Assembly: GCA_963831385.1 (NCBI GenBank)
Contig: CAWHPW010000006.1
Span: forward strand, 1 to 64,000
DNA: 64,000 nucleotides
Source of the DNA: JACVRX01 sp963831385
Lineage (GTDB): Bacteria; Actinomycetota; Actinomycetes; Jiangellales; Jiangellaceae
Reading direction: 5' to 3'
Part shown: piece by piece, positions 19,127 through 32,102 of the stretch
How the letters are laid out: the number at the start of each line of letters is the position of its first letter
Numbering within the stretch: position 1 is the first letter of the stretch
Made by a program: the position numbers and the translations under genes
The notes under the pieces: generated by a model
What the model saw: the letters and a program-made list of their open reading frames with translations, nothing else
The model's database searches: none
Told to the model about the DNA's origin: nothing

Positions 19127-20418
19127 CTACTCCTCGAGCTGTCCCTCGAAGTACTCAGGTTGGTGTACGTGTTGTCCGGGCCGTACTGGTAGATGCCGAC
19201 CGTGGCCTGCGGTCGGGTCGCCGGCGTCGCTGAACTCGACCGGGCCGGAGACACCGTCGTAGTCGATGTCCTCGCCGTCCTCCAGCAGGCCCGCGCACTC
19301 CTCGAAGGTGGTGCACTTCGTGCCCTCCTTGGAGACGGCGACCAGGTTGGCCGAGATCGACTCGCCCGAGTCGTCACCGGCCGCGATGGCCGCCAGCGCG
19401 ATGAGGATCGCGGCGTCGTAGGACTCCGGAGCGTAGGAGAAGTCGTCGAGGTCCGGGTTGACCTCGAGCAACCGCTCCTGGAAGTCGGCCGGTGCCTCCG
19501 CGCCGGGCAGGGTGCCCTTGTTGCCCTCGAGCAGTGCCGGCCGGGAAGTCGTCGCCGTAGTTCGACAGGTTGCCGTCGACGAAGTACAGCGGGACGTCCT
19601 GCGGCCCGATGCCCTGGTTCACCAGCTCCGGGATGATCGTCGAGGTCTCGGCGAACCCGATCAGCACGATGCATTCCGGCGCGAGCGACGTCATCTGCGT
19701 GACCTCGGTGGCGAAGTTCGCCGCATTGGGGTCATAGATGATCGCCTCGCCGCCGGCGATCTCGCCGCCGCCCTCTTCGACCGAGATCTGAACGTTCTCC
19801 GCCAGGCCCTCACCGTAGGGGTCCTGCAGCGCCATGATGCCGACGTTGGCGCACCCGTCGGAGATCACCAGGTCGCCCATGACGCGGCCCTGGAGGACGT
19901 CAGACGGCGCCGTGCGGAAGTAATAGCCGTCGTCGGGGTAGGTCGTGAGATCCGGCGAGGTGTTCGCCGGCGAGAACATGACCGTGCTTGTTCTGCGCGA
20001 TCGCGTCGAGCACCGTCAGCGTCACCGAGGACGAGGCGGCTCCGATGATCGCGTCCACCCCTTCGGTGATGAGGCGGTCGACGGACTGCGAGGCGATGTC
20101 GGTGGTCGTGTCGCCGGAGTCGGTGTGCGAGACGGTGACTTCCTCGCCGAGGACGCCACCGGCCTCGTTGATCTCCTTGACCGCGAGGTCGACGCCGGCG
20201 AACTCGGGTGGCCCGAGGAACGCCAGGCTGCCGGTCTGCGGCAGCAGGGAGCCGAGCTTCAGGGTGCCGTCGCCGGTCGCGGCAGCTTCTTCGGTCGGCG
20301 CCTCGGTAGCGCCGGTTCCTTCGCCTCCGTCGTCGTCATCGCCACCACAGGCAGCAAGTGCGAGCGAGGCCACGCCGACGACGGCGACCGAGCGCCAGAG
20401 CGGGGTGGTGCGGATCAT
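19127..20418 (-). pseudogene. livK: Branched-chain amino acid ABC substrate-binding lipoprotein, four frameshifts
   Basis: Extracytoplasmic Leu/Ile/Val-type binding lipoprotein. ATG 20418 follows AGAAGGAG; the lipobox is LALAAC, with an Asp/Gly-rich linker after it. The binding protein is recognisable in four frames: LKLGSLLPQTGSLAFLGPP, VDAIIGAASSSVTLTVLDAIAQNK, MFSPANTSPDLTTYPDDGYYFRTAPSD, DDFSYAPESYDAAILIALAA and the end EYFEGQLEE. Extra bases lie near 19984, 19535 and 19213 and one G is missing near 19163. It faces the livHMGF genes, which it would serve. Confidence 0.82.
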
Positions 20419-20583
20419 GTGTTCTCCTTCTGTGAGCCGGGACACCCCGGAGCGGGGCGAACCTACCCCTGGTCGAACTGGAAACCTAATCCGGCCACGC
20501 GTACTGCGCACCACCGGGGTCCCGGTAGGCACAGGTTGTGACGACACTGTGACCTGCTCGATGTCTCCGTGTCGCAACCGTGA

Positions 20584-21753
20584 TCAGGCCGAGCCCAACT
20601 CGATCCATGCGCCGTCGCGGATCTGGAAGACCTGCGGGCGAATCCCTGCCCGGTCACCGAAGGCATCGAAGGCGACCTCGCCGCTGACACCCACGAACGA
20701 CACCTGCATCATCTGCGCGACACACTCCGCGCGAGCGTCGACAACGCTGTCTTTATCCGACAGGCACCCGCCGAGCGTTTCAGCGATCGCCGTCCCTGCG
20801 TCATACGCCGCCGCACTGTAGGGGCCGGGGTCATCGACGCCCCACTCGGCCAGGCGAGCTGCGAGGTCTCCCGCGGCTATCGCCGGACCACCCTCGCGAA
20901 GTGGATCGACCACCGCGACTGCGCCGTCGGCTGCCGTTCCGGCCGCGGTAATGAAGTCCTCCGAGCGCAGTGCAGCCCCGCCGACAAGGGTCGCCTCGAC
21001 GCCGGTTCCGGCGAGGGTCTTCGCCACCTGCGCCGCGAGTGCCGCGTCACCCGCAGCGTAGATGACCTCGGCCTTGGCCGCGGTGGCGGTTTCGACTGCC
21101 TGAGCGATCCGCTCCCGGTCGGCACCCAAGGGTGGCGGGGCCACGACGTCGGATCCCAGCCGCCGAATTTCGGCGGCAAACCGAACGGCTTCATCGCTCC
21201 CGCCACCGTCGATGATCGCTACCTTCTGGGCGTCGAGGCCCGACACCACGTAGTCGGCGGCCGTGGCGATCGCGTCCACACCGGCTACGGCGGTTCGGAA
21301 ATAGGACGGGTACGGACGCAGCGGCGCGGCTGGATCCGCCCCGCGGGTGTGCTCCGGTGCCACGTCGGCCGGCGATACGAACAGGATCGACGCGTCAGCC
21401 AGCAGCGGCTGGCTGGCCCGGACGGCCGGGCCCGTGAGCCCGCCGACGACGGCAACGACCTCCGGATCGTGGGTCAGCGCCACGGCAGCCGTGTGAGCGT
21501 CGGTGTCATCGACCGCTGCGACGTCCACCGTCCAGCCCGGGATAGTGAGCTCGCTGTCCTGTACGGCGAGCTGCACGGCCGCCAGCACTCCCGCCGCCGA
21601 GGCGACCTCCGGTGGCGCCATCACCACGATCTTCGCGGTGCGCGGGCCGGCTTCCTCGTCACGGGCGAGCGCATCGCCGAGCGGAGAACAGCCGGCAAGC
21701 GCACACCCGGCAGCGATGATCACCGCGAACCGCAGGGCGACCGCGGTGCGCAT
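20584..21753 (-). CDS. LivK-like periplasmic-binding-fold lipoprotein
   Basis: Lipoprotein of 389 residues with a signal segment and lipobox CALAGC, then a type I periplasmic-binding fold (KIVVMAPPEVASAAGVLAAVQLAVQDS, VVAVVGGLTGPAVRASQPLLADASILFVSPAD, SYFRTAVAG, KVAIIDGG, YDAGTAIAETLGG). It resembles branched-chain amino acid binding proteins, but no permease or ATPase follows it. The ATG at 21753 is 2 bases after the pdtaR-like stop; a GTG at 21759 would give a GTGA overlap. Either way it is probably coupled to the ANTAR regulator. Transport or ligand sensing are both possible. Confidence 0.8.
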   Translation of the reverse strand: MRTAVALRFAVIIAAGCALAGCSPLGDALARDEEAGPRTAKIVVMAPPEVASAAGVLAAVQLAVQDSELTIPGWTVDVAAVDDTDAHTAAVALTHDPEVVAVVGGLTGPAVRASQPLLADASILFVSPADVAPEHTRGADPAAPLRPYPSYFRTAVAGVDAIATAADYVVSGLDAQKVAIIDGGGSDEAVRFAAEIRRLGSDVVAPPPLGADRERIAQAVETATAAKAEVIYAAGDAALAAQVAKTLAGTGVEATLVGGAALRSEDFITAAGTAADGAVAVVDPLREGGPAIAAGDLAARLAEWGVDDPGPYSAAAYDAGTAIAETLGGCLSDKDSVVDARAECVAQMMQVSFVGVSGEVAFDAFGDRAGIRPQVFQIRDGAWIELGSA

Positions 21754-21755
21754 GA

Positions 21756-22385
21756 TCACTGTTCCCGCTGCGGCGGTTCCTGCTTCGACTCCTGGGGAGC
21801 CGCCGACGTCTCCGCAATGACGACCTGGGCGACGTCTCGCATCGATGTCCGCTCGTCCATGGCGGACTTCTGGATCCACCGGAAGGCGTCTGGCTCGGTC
21901 AAGCCGAATCGGGTCTGCAGCAGACCCTTCGCGCGATCGACCAGCTTGCGGGTCTCCAGCCGATCGGTGAGGTCGGCGACCTCTTGCTCGAGCTGGGTGA
22001 TCTCCTCGTGTCGCGACAGGGCCATCTCGATCGCCGGCATCAGGTCGGCCTTGACGAACGGCTTGACCAGATAGGCCATCGCGCCGGCTACCCGGGCTCG
22101 CTCGACCAGCTCGCGCTGGGAGAAGGCCGTCATGATGAGCACCGGTGCGATGCGCTGCGCGACGATCTGCTCCGCGGCCGAGATCCCGTCCAGGATCGGC
22201 ATCTTGACGTCCATCACGACCAGGTCCGGTCGCAACTCCTCGGCCAGCCGAACCGCCGCCGCGCCGTCGGCTGCCTCGCCGACGACTTCGTAGCCCTCCT
22301 CGGCCAGCATCTCGGCCAAATCGAGCCGAATCAGCGCCTCGTCCTCGGCGACGAGGACGCGGCGAACTGCAGGCGCGGCCGGCAC
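21756..22385 (-). CDS. pdtaR: PdtaR-like ANTAR response regulator
   Basis: Response regulator with an N-terminal receiver domain (VLVAEDEALIRLDLAEML, phosphoacceptor Asp in VVMDVKMP, conserved Lys in YLVKPF) and a C-terminal RNA-binding ANTAR domain (LETRKLVDRAKGLLQTRFGLTEPDAFRWIQKSAMD). It closely follows mycobacterial PdtaR, whose partner kinase is PdtaS; no kinase is in this window. ANTAR domains bind paired RNA hairpins to prevent termination. The open frame runs back through the tRNA gene, so I place the start at GTG 22385 (209 residues, against 205 in M. tuberculosis). No clear ribosome-binding site is visible. Confidence 0.92.
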   Translation of the reverse strand: MPAAPAVRRVLVAEDEALIRLDLAEMLAEEGYEVVGEAADGAAAVRLAEELRPDLVVMDVKMPILDGISAAEQIVAQRIAPVLIMTAFSQRELVERARVAGAMAYLVKPFVKADLMPAIEMALSRHEEITQLEQEVADLTDRLETRKLVDRAKGLLQTRFGLTEPDAFRWIQKSAMDERTSMRDVAQVVIAETSAAPQESKQEPPQREQ

Positions 22386-22501
22386 AGCAGCAGCGTACTG
22401 AGCGGTCGACGCCGCGCCCGCGGTTCGCGGTGTTCGACACGCGGACCGGGCTCGCGCCCGGGTTCGGCCGGTACGCTGATCGAGTCCCGTGGTCGGGGCG
22501 T

Positions 22502-22575
22502 GCCCTGGTAGGCAAACTGGCAAAGCCGCCGCACTCAAAATGCGGTGTCTGTGGGTTCGACTCCCACCCAGGGCA
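22502..22575 (+). tRNA. tRNA with CAA anticodon (Leu), short variable loop
   Basis: Cloverleaf read by eye: acceptor GCCCTGG/CCAGGGC, D stem GGC/GCC, anticodon stem CCGCA/TGCGG with loop CTCAAAA (anticodon CAA at 22536-22538), T stem GTGGG/CCCAC with loop TTCGACT, and discriminator A; CCA is not encoded. CAA reads the leucine codon UUG. The variable region is only five bases (TGTCT), whereas leucine tRNAs normally have a long extra arm. It lies between the divergent-facing ends of pdtaR and pyk. Confidence 0.88.
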
Positions 22576-22583
22576 CGCAGTGA

Positions 22584-24020
22584 TCAGCTGAAGGCTGGCA
22601 GGTTTCCCACCGCCTCGCCGATGCGGTGAATCCGAACGGTGTTCGTCGAGCCCGGTGTGCCGGGCGGCGAGCCGGCGACCACCACGACGAGGTCCCCGGG
22701 ATGGCAGCGGGCCATCTCCAACAGCATCCGGTCGACCTGCAGCACCATCTCGTCGGTGTGGCTGACGTGCGGAACGAGGAACGGCTCCACGCCCCAGGAC
22801 AGGGCGAGCTGGTTGCGAGTGGCCTCCAGCGGGGTGAAGCCCAACAACGGGATCGACGACCGAAGCCGCGACATGCGTCGCGCCGAGTCACCGCTTTGAG
22901 TGAAGGCAACCAGGAACCGCGCGCCCAGCATGTCGGCGATCTCAGCGGCCGCCCAGGTGGTCGCGCCGCCTTGGGTTCGGGGCCGGACCCCGAGCGGGGG
23001 GATCCGGTCCAGGCCGTTCAGCTCGACGGTCTCGACGATGCGAGCCATCGTCGCGACAGCTTCGACCGGATAGGCGCCGACGCTCGTCTCGCCTGAGAGC
23101 ATCACGGCGTCCGCGCCGTCGAGAATGGCGTTGGCGACGTCGGACGCTTCGGCTCTCGTCGGCCGCGGATTCTCGATCATGCTCTCCAGCATCTGGGTGG
23201 CCACGATGACCGGCTTGGCTCGCCGCCGGGCGAGTTCAATCGCCCGCTTCTGCACGAGGGGCACGTCCCATAGCGGCAGCTCGACTCCGAGGTCGCCGCG
23301 GGCCACCATGACGCCGTCGAACGCGTCGAGCACGGCCTCGAGGTTGTCGACTGCTTGAGGCTTCTCCAGCTTGGCGATGACCGGCAGCCGGACACCGACC
23401 TCGTCCATGATCGCGTGAACGCCGCGGATGTCGTCGGGAGAACGGACGAAGGACAAGGCGATGATGTCTACCCCGATGCGCAGCGCCCAACGGAGGTCGT
23501 CGGTGTCCTTGTCGGACAGGGCCGGAACGCTCACCACCGTTCCGGGCAAGTTGATGCCTTTGTTGTCCGAGACCTGCCCACCCTGGACGACACGGGTGAC
23601 GACATCCGTGCCGCGGACGTCTTCCACCTCCAACGCGAGCCGGCCGTCGTCGATCAGCACCCGATCGCCCTTGTGCACGTCGCCGGGCAGCCCGGAGTAG
23701 GTCGTCGAGCAACGCTCTGCGTCGCCGGGCACGGCATCGGTCGTGATCGTGAACTGTGCTCCAGGTTCGAGCTCGACCGGTCCATCGGCGAACCTGCCCA
23801 GGCGGATCTTCGGGCCCTGCAGGTCGGCCAGCACGCCCAGGCTACGGCCGAAGACCTTCGCGGCCTGGCGGACGTCGTGATACCGCTGCTCGTGTTCGAC
23901 GTGACTGCCGTGACTCATGTTCAGCCGGGCGATGTCCATGCCGGCTTCGACCAGCTTCTCGAGCCGCTCGGGGGTCGACGCAGCCGGCCCCAGCGTGCAA
24001 ACGACCTTGGCTCTGCGCAC
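22584..24020 (-). CDS. pyk: Pyruvate kinase
   Basis: Pyruvate kinase, the last step of glycolysis (phosphoenolpyruvate plus ADP to pyruvate plus ATP). Full length at 478 residues, starting VRRAKVVCTLGPA from GTG 24020. Seen: RLNMSHGSH, VLADLQGPKIRLG, the substrate/Mg segment LPVIAKLEKPQAVDN, VMVARGDLGVELP, and the MLSGETSVGAYPVEAV region. The C-terminal domain is complete. It ends 8 bases from the tRNA. Confidence 0.97.
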   Translation of the reverse strand: MRRAKVVCTLGPAASTPERLEKLVEAGMDIARLNMSHGSHVEHEQRYHDVRQAAKVFGRSLGVLADLQGPKIRLGRFADGPVELEPGAQFTITTDAVPGDAERCSTTYSGLPGDVHKGDRVLIDDGRLALEVEDVRGTDVVTRVVQGGQVSDNKGINLPGTVVSVPALSDKDTDDLRWALRIGVDIIALSFVRSPDDIRGVHAIMDEVGVRLPVIAKLEKPQAVDNLEAVLDAFDGVMVARGDLGVELPLWDVPLVQKRAIELARRRAKPVIVATQMLESMIENPRPTRAEASDVANAILDGADAVMLSGETSVGAYPVEAVATMARIVETVELNGLDRIPPLGVRPRTQGGATTWAAAEIADMLGARFLVAFTQSGDSARRMSRLRSSIPLLGFTPLEATRNQLALSWGVEPFLVPHVSHTDEMVLQVDRMLLEMARCHPGDLVVVVAGSPPGTPGSTNTVRIHRIGEAVGNLPAFS

Positions 24021-24127
24021 GGGGCCAGGCTAGTCACGTACACGATCCTGCGTATCCGGCCACCGCTCTATGAGATGCCCGCCAATCCGGGACGACGTCG
24101 GCGTCGAAGCTGAGCAGGCTGCCCGGA

Positions 24128-25589
24128 TCAGACGGCCAGCGGGCGCGCTGTCGGGGGAATCGGCGAGGGCAACCGCTGGGTGCCCGTCAACCAGGTGTCG
24201 ACGGCGGCGGCGCACGCCCGTCCCTCCGCGATCGCCCACACGATCAGGGACTGGCCTCGCCCCGCATCTCCGGCGACGAAGACACCGGGCACGGAAGTTG
24301 CGTAGGTCGCGTCGCGGGCGATGTTGCCGCGGGCATCGAGCTCGACGCCGAGTTGCTCGATCAAGGTCGACCGCTCCGGGCCGACGAAACCCATCGCCAG
24401 CAGGACCAGCTGGGCGGGCAACTGACGTTCGGTGCCCTCGACCGGTTCGAAGCCAGCAGAGCCCAAGCGCACCTCGACCAACTGCAGTCCACTGAGCCGG
24501 CCGTCCTCGTCGCCGAGGAATCGCTGCGTCGACACCGAGTAGACCCGCTCGCCGCCTTCTTCGTGAGCGGCGGAGGACCGCAGCATCAGCGGCCAGGTGG
24601 GCCAGGGCGTCGATCCGTCTCGCGTATCTGGTGGCTGCGGCATGATCTCCAGCTGCGTCACAGAGGCCGCGCCCTGTCGGTGCACGGTGCCGAGGCAGTC
24701 GGCGCCGGTGTCGCCGCCCCCGATGATCACGACGTCCTTGCCGGTTGCCGTGAGCTGTCCGGGCACCGACTCGCCCGATGCCACCCTGTTTGCCTGCGGC
24801 AGGAACTCCATCGCCTGGTGAATGCCGTCGAGCTCCCGCCCCGGGATCGGCAGGTCCCGCCAGGCCGTGGCACCGACCGCCAGCACGACGGCGTCGTAGC
24901 GCTGCCGGAGCTGCTCGCCAGTGACGGCGACGCCCACGTCGACACCCGTGCGGAAGATGGTGCCCTCCGCCCGCATCTGGTCGAGACGTCGGTCCAAGTG
25001 CCGCTTCTCCATCTTGAACTCGGGAATGCCGTACCGCAGCAAGCCGCCGGCCCGATCGGCGCGTTCGAGCACCGCGACCGTGTGACCCGCGCGGGTGAGT
25101 TGCTGTGCGGCAGCAAGGCCCGCGGGCCCTGAGCCCACAACCGCGACCGTGCGGTCGGAGAGCCGGTCCGGGGGCTGTGGCGTCACCCAGCCCTCGTCGA
25201 CGGCCCGGTCGATGATGGCCACCTCGACGTTCTTGATCGTGACCGGGTCGGAATTGATGCCCAGGACGCAGGCAGCCTCGCACGGCGCCGGGCACAGCCG
25301 CCCGGTGAACTCCGGGAAGTTGTTGGTGGCGTGCAGCCGTTCGATGGCGGCATACCAATCGTCGCGCCAGACCAGGTCGTTCCATTCCGGGATCAGGTTG
25401 CCCAGCGGGCAGCCTTCATGGCAGAACGGGATGCCGCAGTCCATGCAGCGCCCGGCTTGCTGGCCGATGACGGGCAGCAGCGCCCGACCGATGCCACCGC
25501 CGGCGTAGACCTCCTGCCAGTCCTGCAGCCGCTCCTCGACCGGTCGGGTCGGCGCGCCCTGGCGTGGAGTCGTGAGGAAACCGCGTGGG

Positions 25590-25597
<8 letters not shown>
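24128..25597 (-). CDS. gltD: Glutamate synthase small subunit
   Basis: GltD passes electrons from NADPH to GltB for glutamate synthesis from glutamine and 2-oxoglutarate. Its 489 residues carry N-terminal iron-sulfur cysteines (CMDCGIPFCHEGCPLGNLIP), an FAD site VVGSGPAGLAAAQQL, an NADPH-type site IIGGGDTGADCLGTVHRQG and a C-terminal GVFVAGDAGRGQSLIVWAI. It overlaps the end of gltB by 8 bases, so the pair is an operon in the order gltB-gltD. Confidence 0.97.
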
Positions 25598-30113
<4,516 letters not shown>

Positions 30114-30195
30114 CGGCGCTCCCGTCGTCGCGGTTGGCGGCGGGTGCGAGGGACTGCACTGGCCCTGCGCGGTTTCGCGTTGAGGACCAGGCCCG

Positions 30196-30903
30196 TCAGC
30201 CGAGCCCGGTCCCCACTGCGTTGCCGAAAGCATACGTCAGCGTGGCGGCCGCGGCGCCGAGAACAAGCTGGCGCAATCCGCCGTACCACCACGGCCGTGA
30301 CGTCACGCGGGTGACGACCGCGCCGCAGACGAACAGTCCCAGCAGAGAGAGGACCGCAGCAGGCCAGAGGACGGTAGCCCCGAACAGATAGGGCAGCACC
30401 GGGACGAACGCGCCCGCCGCAAAGGAAAGGAACGACGACAATGCGGCCAGACGCGGGGAAGGCAAATCGTCGAGTGTCACTCCGAGCTCCTCACGGGCGT
30501 GCACGTCGAGCGCCGTCTCAGGATCCCGGTGAAGTTGACGAGCCACCTCATCGGCGAGTTCCCGGTCCAGACCCTTCTGGACATACATCGCGGCCAGTTC
30601 CGCCTGCTCGCCGCGCGGGTTGCGGATCAGTTCATCCCGCTCGACGGCGATTTCGGCTTCGGCATGCTCGGCCTGAGCGGCAACCGACGTGTACTCACCC
30701 GCAGCCATGCTGAAGGCGCCGGCGGCGAGGCCGGCCAGGCCCGCCAGGATCACCACCGAAGGTTCTCCGCTCCCGGCAGCGACGCCGGCGATCAAGGCGA
30801 AGTTCGAGACCAAGCCATCCATGGCACCGAACACCGCCGGGCGCAACCAGCCGCCGGTTACGTCGGCATGCTCGTGACTGATCTTGACGTCCTCGCCGGT
30901 CAT
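30196..30903 (-). CDS. VIT1/CCC1 family transporter
   Basis: Membrane protein of 235 residues from the VIT1/CCC1 iron/manganese transporter family. Seen: GWLRPAVFGAMDGLVSNFALIAGVAAG in the first membrane segment, AAGAFSMAAGEYTSV, a charged cytosolic stretch with Glu-rich metal-binding helices (EHAEAEIAVERDELIRNP, ELADEVARQL) and three more membrane segments. The ATG at 30903 was preferred over 30939 because it starts just before the conserved domain. It lies 82 bases upstream of gltB on the same strand. Confidence 0.88.
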   Translation of the reverse strand: MTGEDVKISHEHADVTGGWLRPAVFGAMDGLVSNFALIAGVAAGSGEPSVVILAGLAGLAAGAFSMAAGEYTSVAAQAEHAEAEIAVERDELIRNPRGEQAELAAMYVQKGLDRELADEVARQLHRDPETALDVHAREELGVTLDDLPSPRLAALSSFLSFAAGAFVPVLPYLFGATVLWPAAVLSLLGLFVCGAVVTRVTSRPWWYGGLRQLVLGAAAATLTYAFGNAVGTGLG

Positions 30904-30981
30904 GAAGTCGAGGCTAGGTGGCGGGTTTCCCCCGAACAACGATGCTGAGCCTTACCTGACCCGTGTATGGCGACTGGCGGT

Positions 30982-31070
30982 CGGAAGTACGGGAGGATCA
31001 ATGCGACCATGAAGTAGGTCGACCTGCGACGATGCTCAGGCCGCGCAACATTGGTCCTCCCGCAGTTCCG
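30982..31070. repeat. Palindromic element copy A
   Basis: An 89-base element with 22-base terminal inverted arms (30982-31003 and 31049-31070) that match at 19 of 22 positions; the arm core is CGGGAGGA-CAATG. The interior shares CGACCTGCG and nearby bases with copy B at 32000-32087, in the same orientation. The right arm is inside the coding end of the nuclease-like gene and encodes its ELREDQ residues. The RNA could form a strong hairpin. Confidence 0.8.
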
Positions 31071-31928
31071 GTGGGCGATCACATGTCAACACGTCACGCA
31101 CGATCTGCAGCACCCAATCGGGTTCGCCGACAATATGTTCCCAGGTGAAGCGCAGTACGAGATAGCCAGCCGCCACCAATTCGTTGTATCGACGGGCGTC
31201 TCGCTCGAGCGCCGCACGTTGCCCGTGCCAGAAGAAGCTGTCCGCCTCGAGCAGGAGCCGGGCCTTCGCATCCCCAAGATCGACGGTGGCGATCCAGCGG
31301 CCGTCCCGCCGGGCACGGAACTGTGGTTCGAAGCCGGTGATTCCGCCGTCGATGAGGATCGCGCGCAACGCCGACTCCGCGGGCGACATCGCCCGTGGGT
31401 CGGCGAACCTGGCCACCCGGCGCGCCTGGACCGCGCCATGACCGCGAATTGCTGCGGCTGCATGTTGTAACTCTGACCGCTTCACATGGCCGACCCGAAT
31501 CGCGGTGTCGGCGATAGCCATGCTTGTGCGAATGTGCAGGTACGGGCGCAGTCGATGACAGTACGCAGGACTGAGGTGACTTCGCCCTGGATCTGGTCCG
31601 GAGCGAGATCCGCGTAATGCACCTCGAGGTTGTCCGGCTTGTCGACATTGTGCCTGCTCCTGCGGACGGTGATATGGAGTGTCCGCGGTGGCTCGAGCAC
31701 ACCCAGTTCCCACACCTCGGCGGCGCTGATGTGTGAGATGACACCGCCGACGGCGCGCACCTTGCCCTGTTTCAATCGTTCCGGCAGGCAGTACAGCCCG
31801 CGACGCTTGGTTCGCAGGATGGAGCCACTCTGCAGAGATTGCTCCAGCGCGTGCTGACTGTGCGTGCGGCGCAACTCACTCCATCGCGCAATGCCGCCCA
31901 AAGACCACATGGTCTCGACGATTGTCAT
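31036..31928 (-). pseudogene. AbiEi-like winged helix plus DUF559 nuclease-like protein, one frameshift
   Basis: Reading across one missing base near 31521 gives one protein of about 297 residues. The N-terminal half is a winged-helix domain like AbiEi-type antitoxin domains (MWSLGGIARWSELRR, GLYCLPE, ISHISAAEVWELGVLEP). The C-terminal half is DUF559, a Vsr-like PD-(D/E)XK nuclease relative (ATVDLGDAKARLLLEADSFFWHG, ALERDARRYNELVAAGYLVLRFTWEHI), with the expected acidic residues present. The N-terminal frame otherwise stops at 31482. Two palindromic elements bracket the gene and its stop lies inside copy A. A natural mutation or a sequence error are both possible. Confidence 0.75.
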
Positions 31929-31999
31929 GCGCTGAGATCATCGTGAATCACTCCCGCACTGAGAAAGGGCGAACCCGCAGGCTGTGGACAACGTTGGAA

Positions 32000-32087
32000 C
32001 GGAAGTACGGGAGGACCAACACCGGAGCAAGGAAATGCGACCTGCGGAAACGTGAGCCAACGGCGCATTGATCCTCCCGCACCTCCG
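32000..32087. repeat. Palindromic element copy B
   Basis: An 88-base element with inverted arms (32000-32020 and 32066-32087) of the same family as copy A: left arm CGGAAGTACGGGAGGACCAA. It sits 72 bases upstream of the nuclease-like gene and 16 bases from the lgt stop. Copies A and B are direct repeats of an internally palindromic unit. Confidence 0.8.
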
Positions 32088-32102
32088 ACGCGGGCAGAGT
32101 CC

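Noticed and set aside
20584..22515. A 643-residue frame joining the LivK-like lipoprotein to upstream sequence
   Set aside because: The upstream part is the wrong frame of the pdtaR-like gene; the lipoprotein signal peptide starts at 21753.
30982..32087. Element copies A and B as an integron or insertion sequence
   Set aside because: No integrase, transposase or target-site duplication was seen; only short palindromic units are present.
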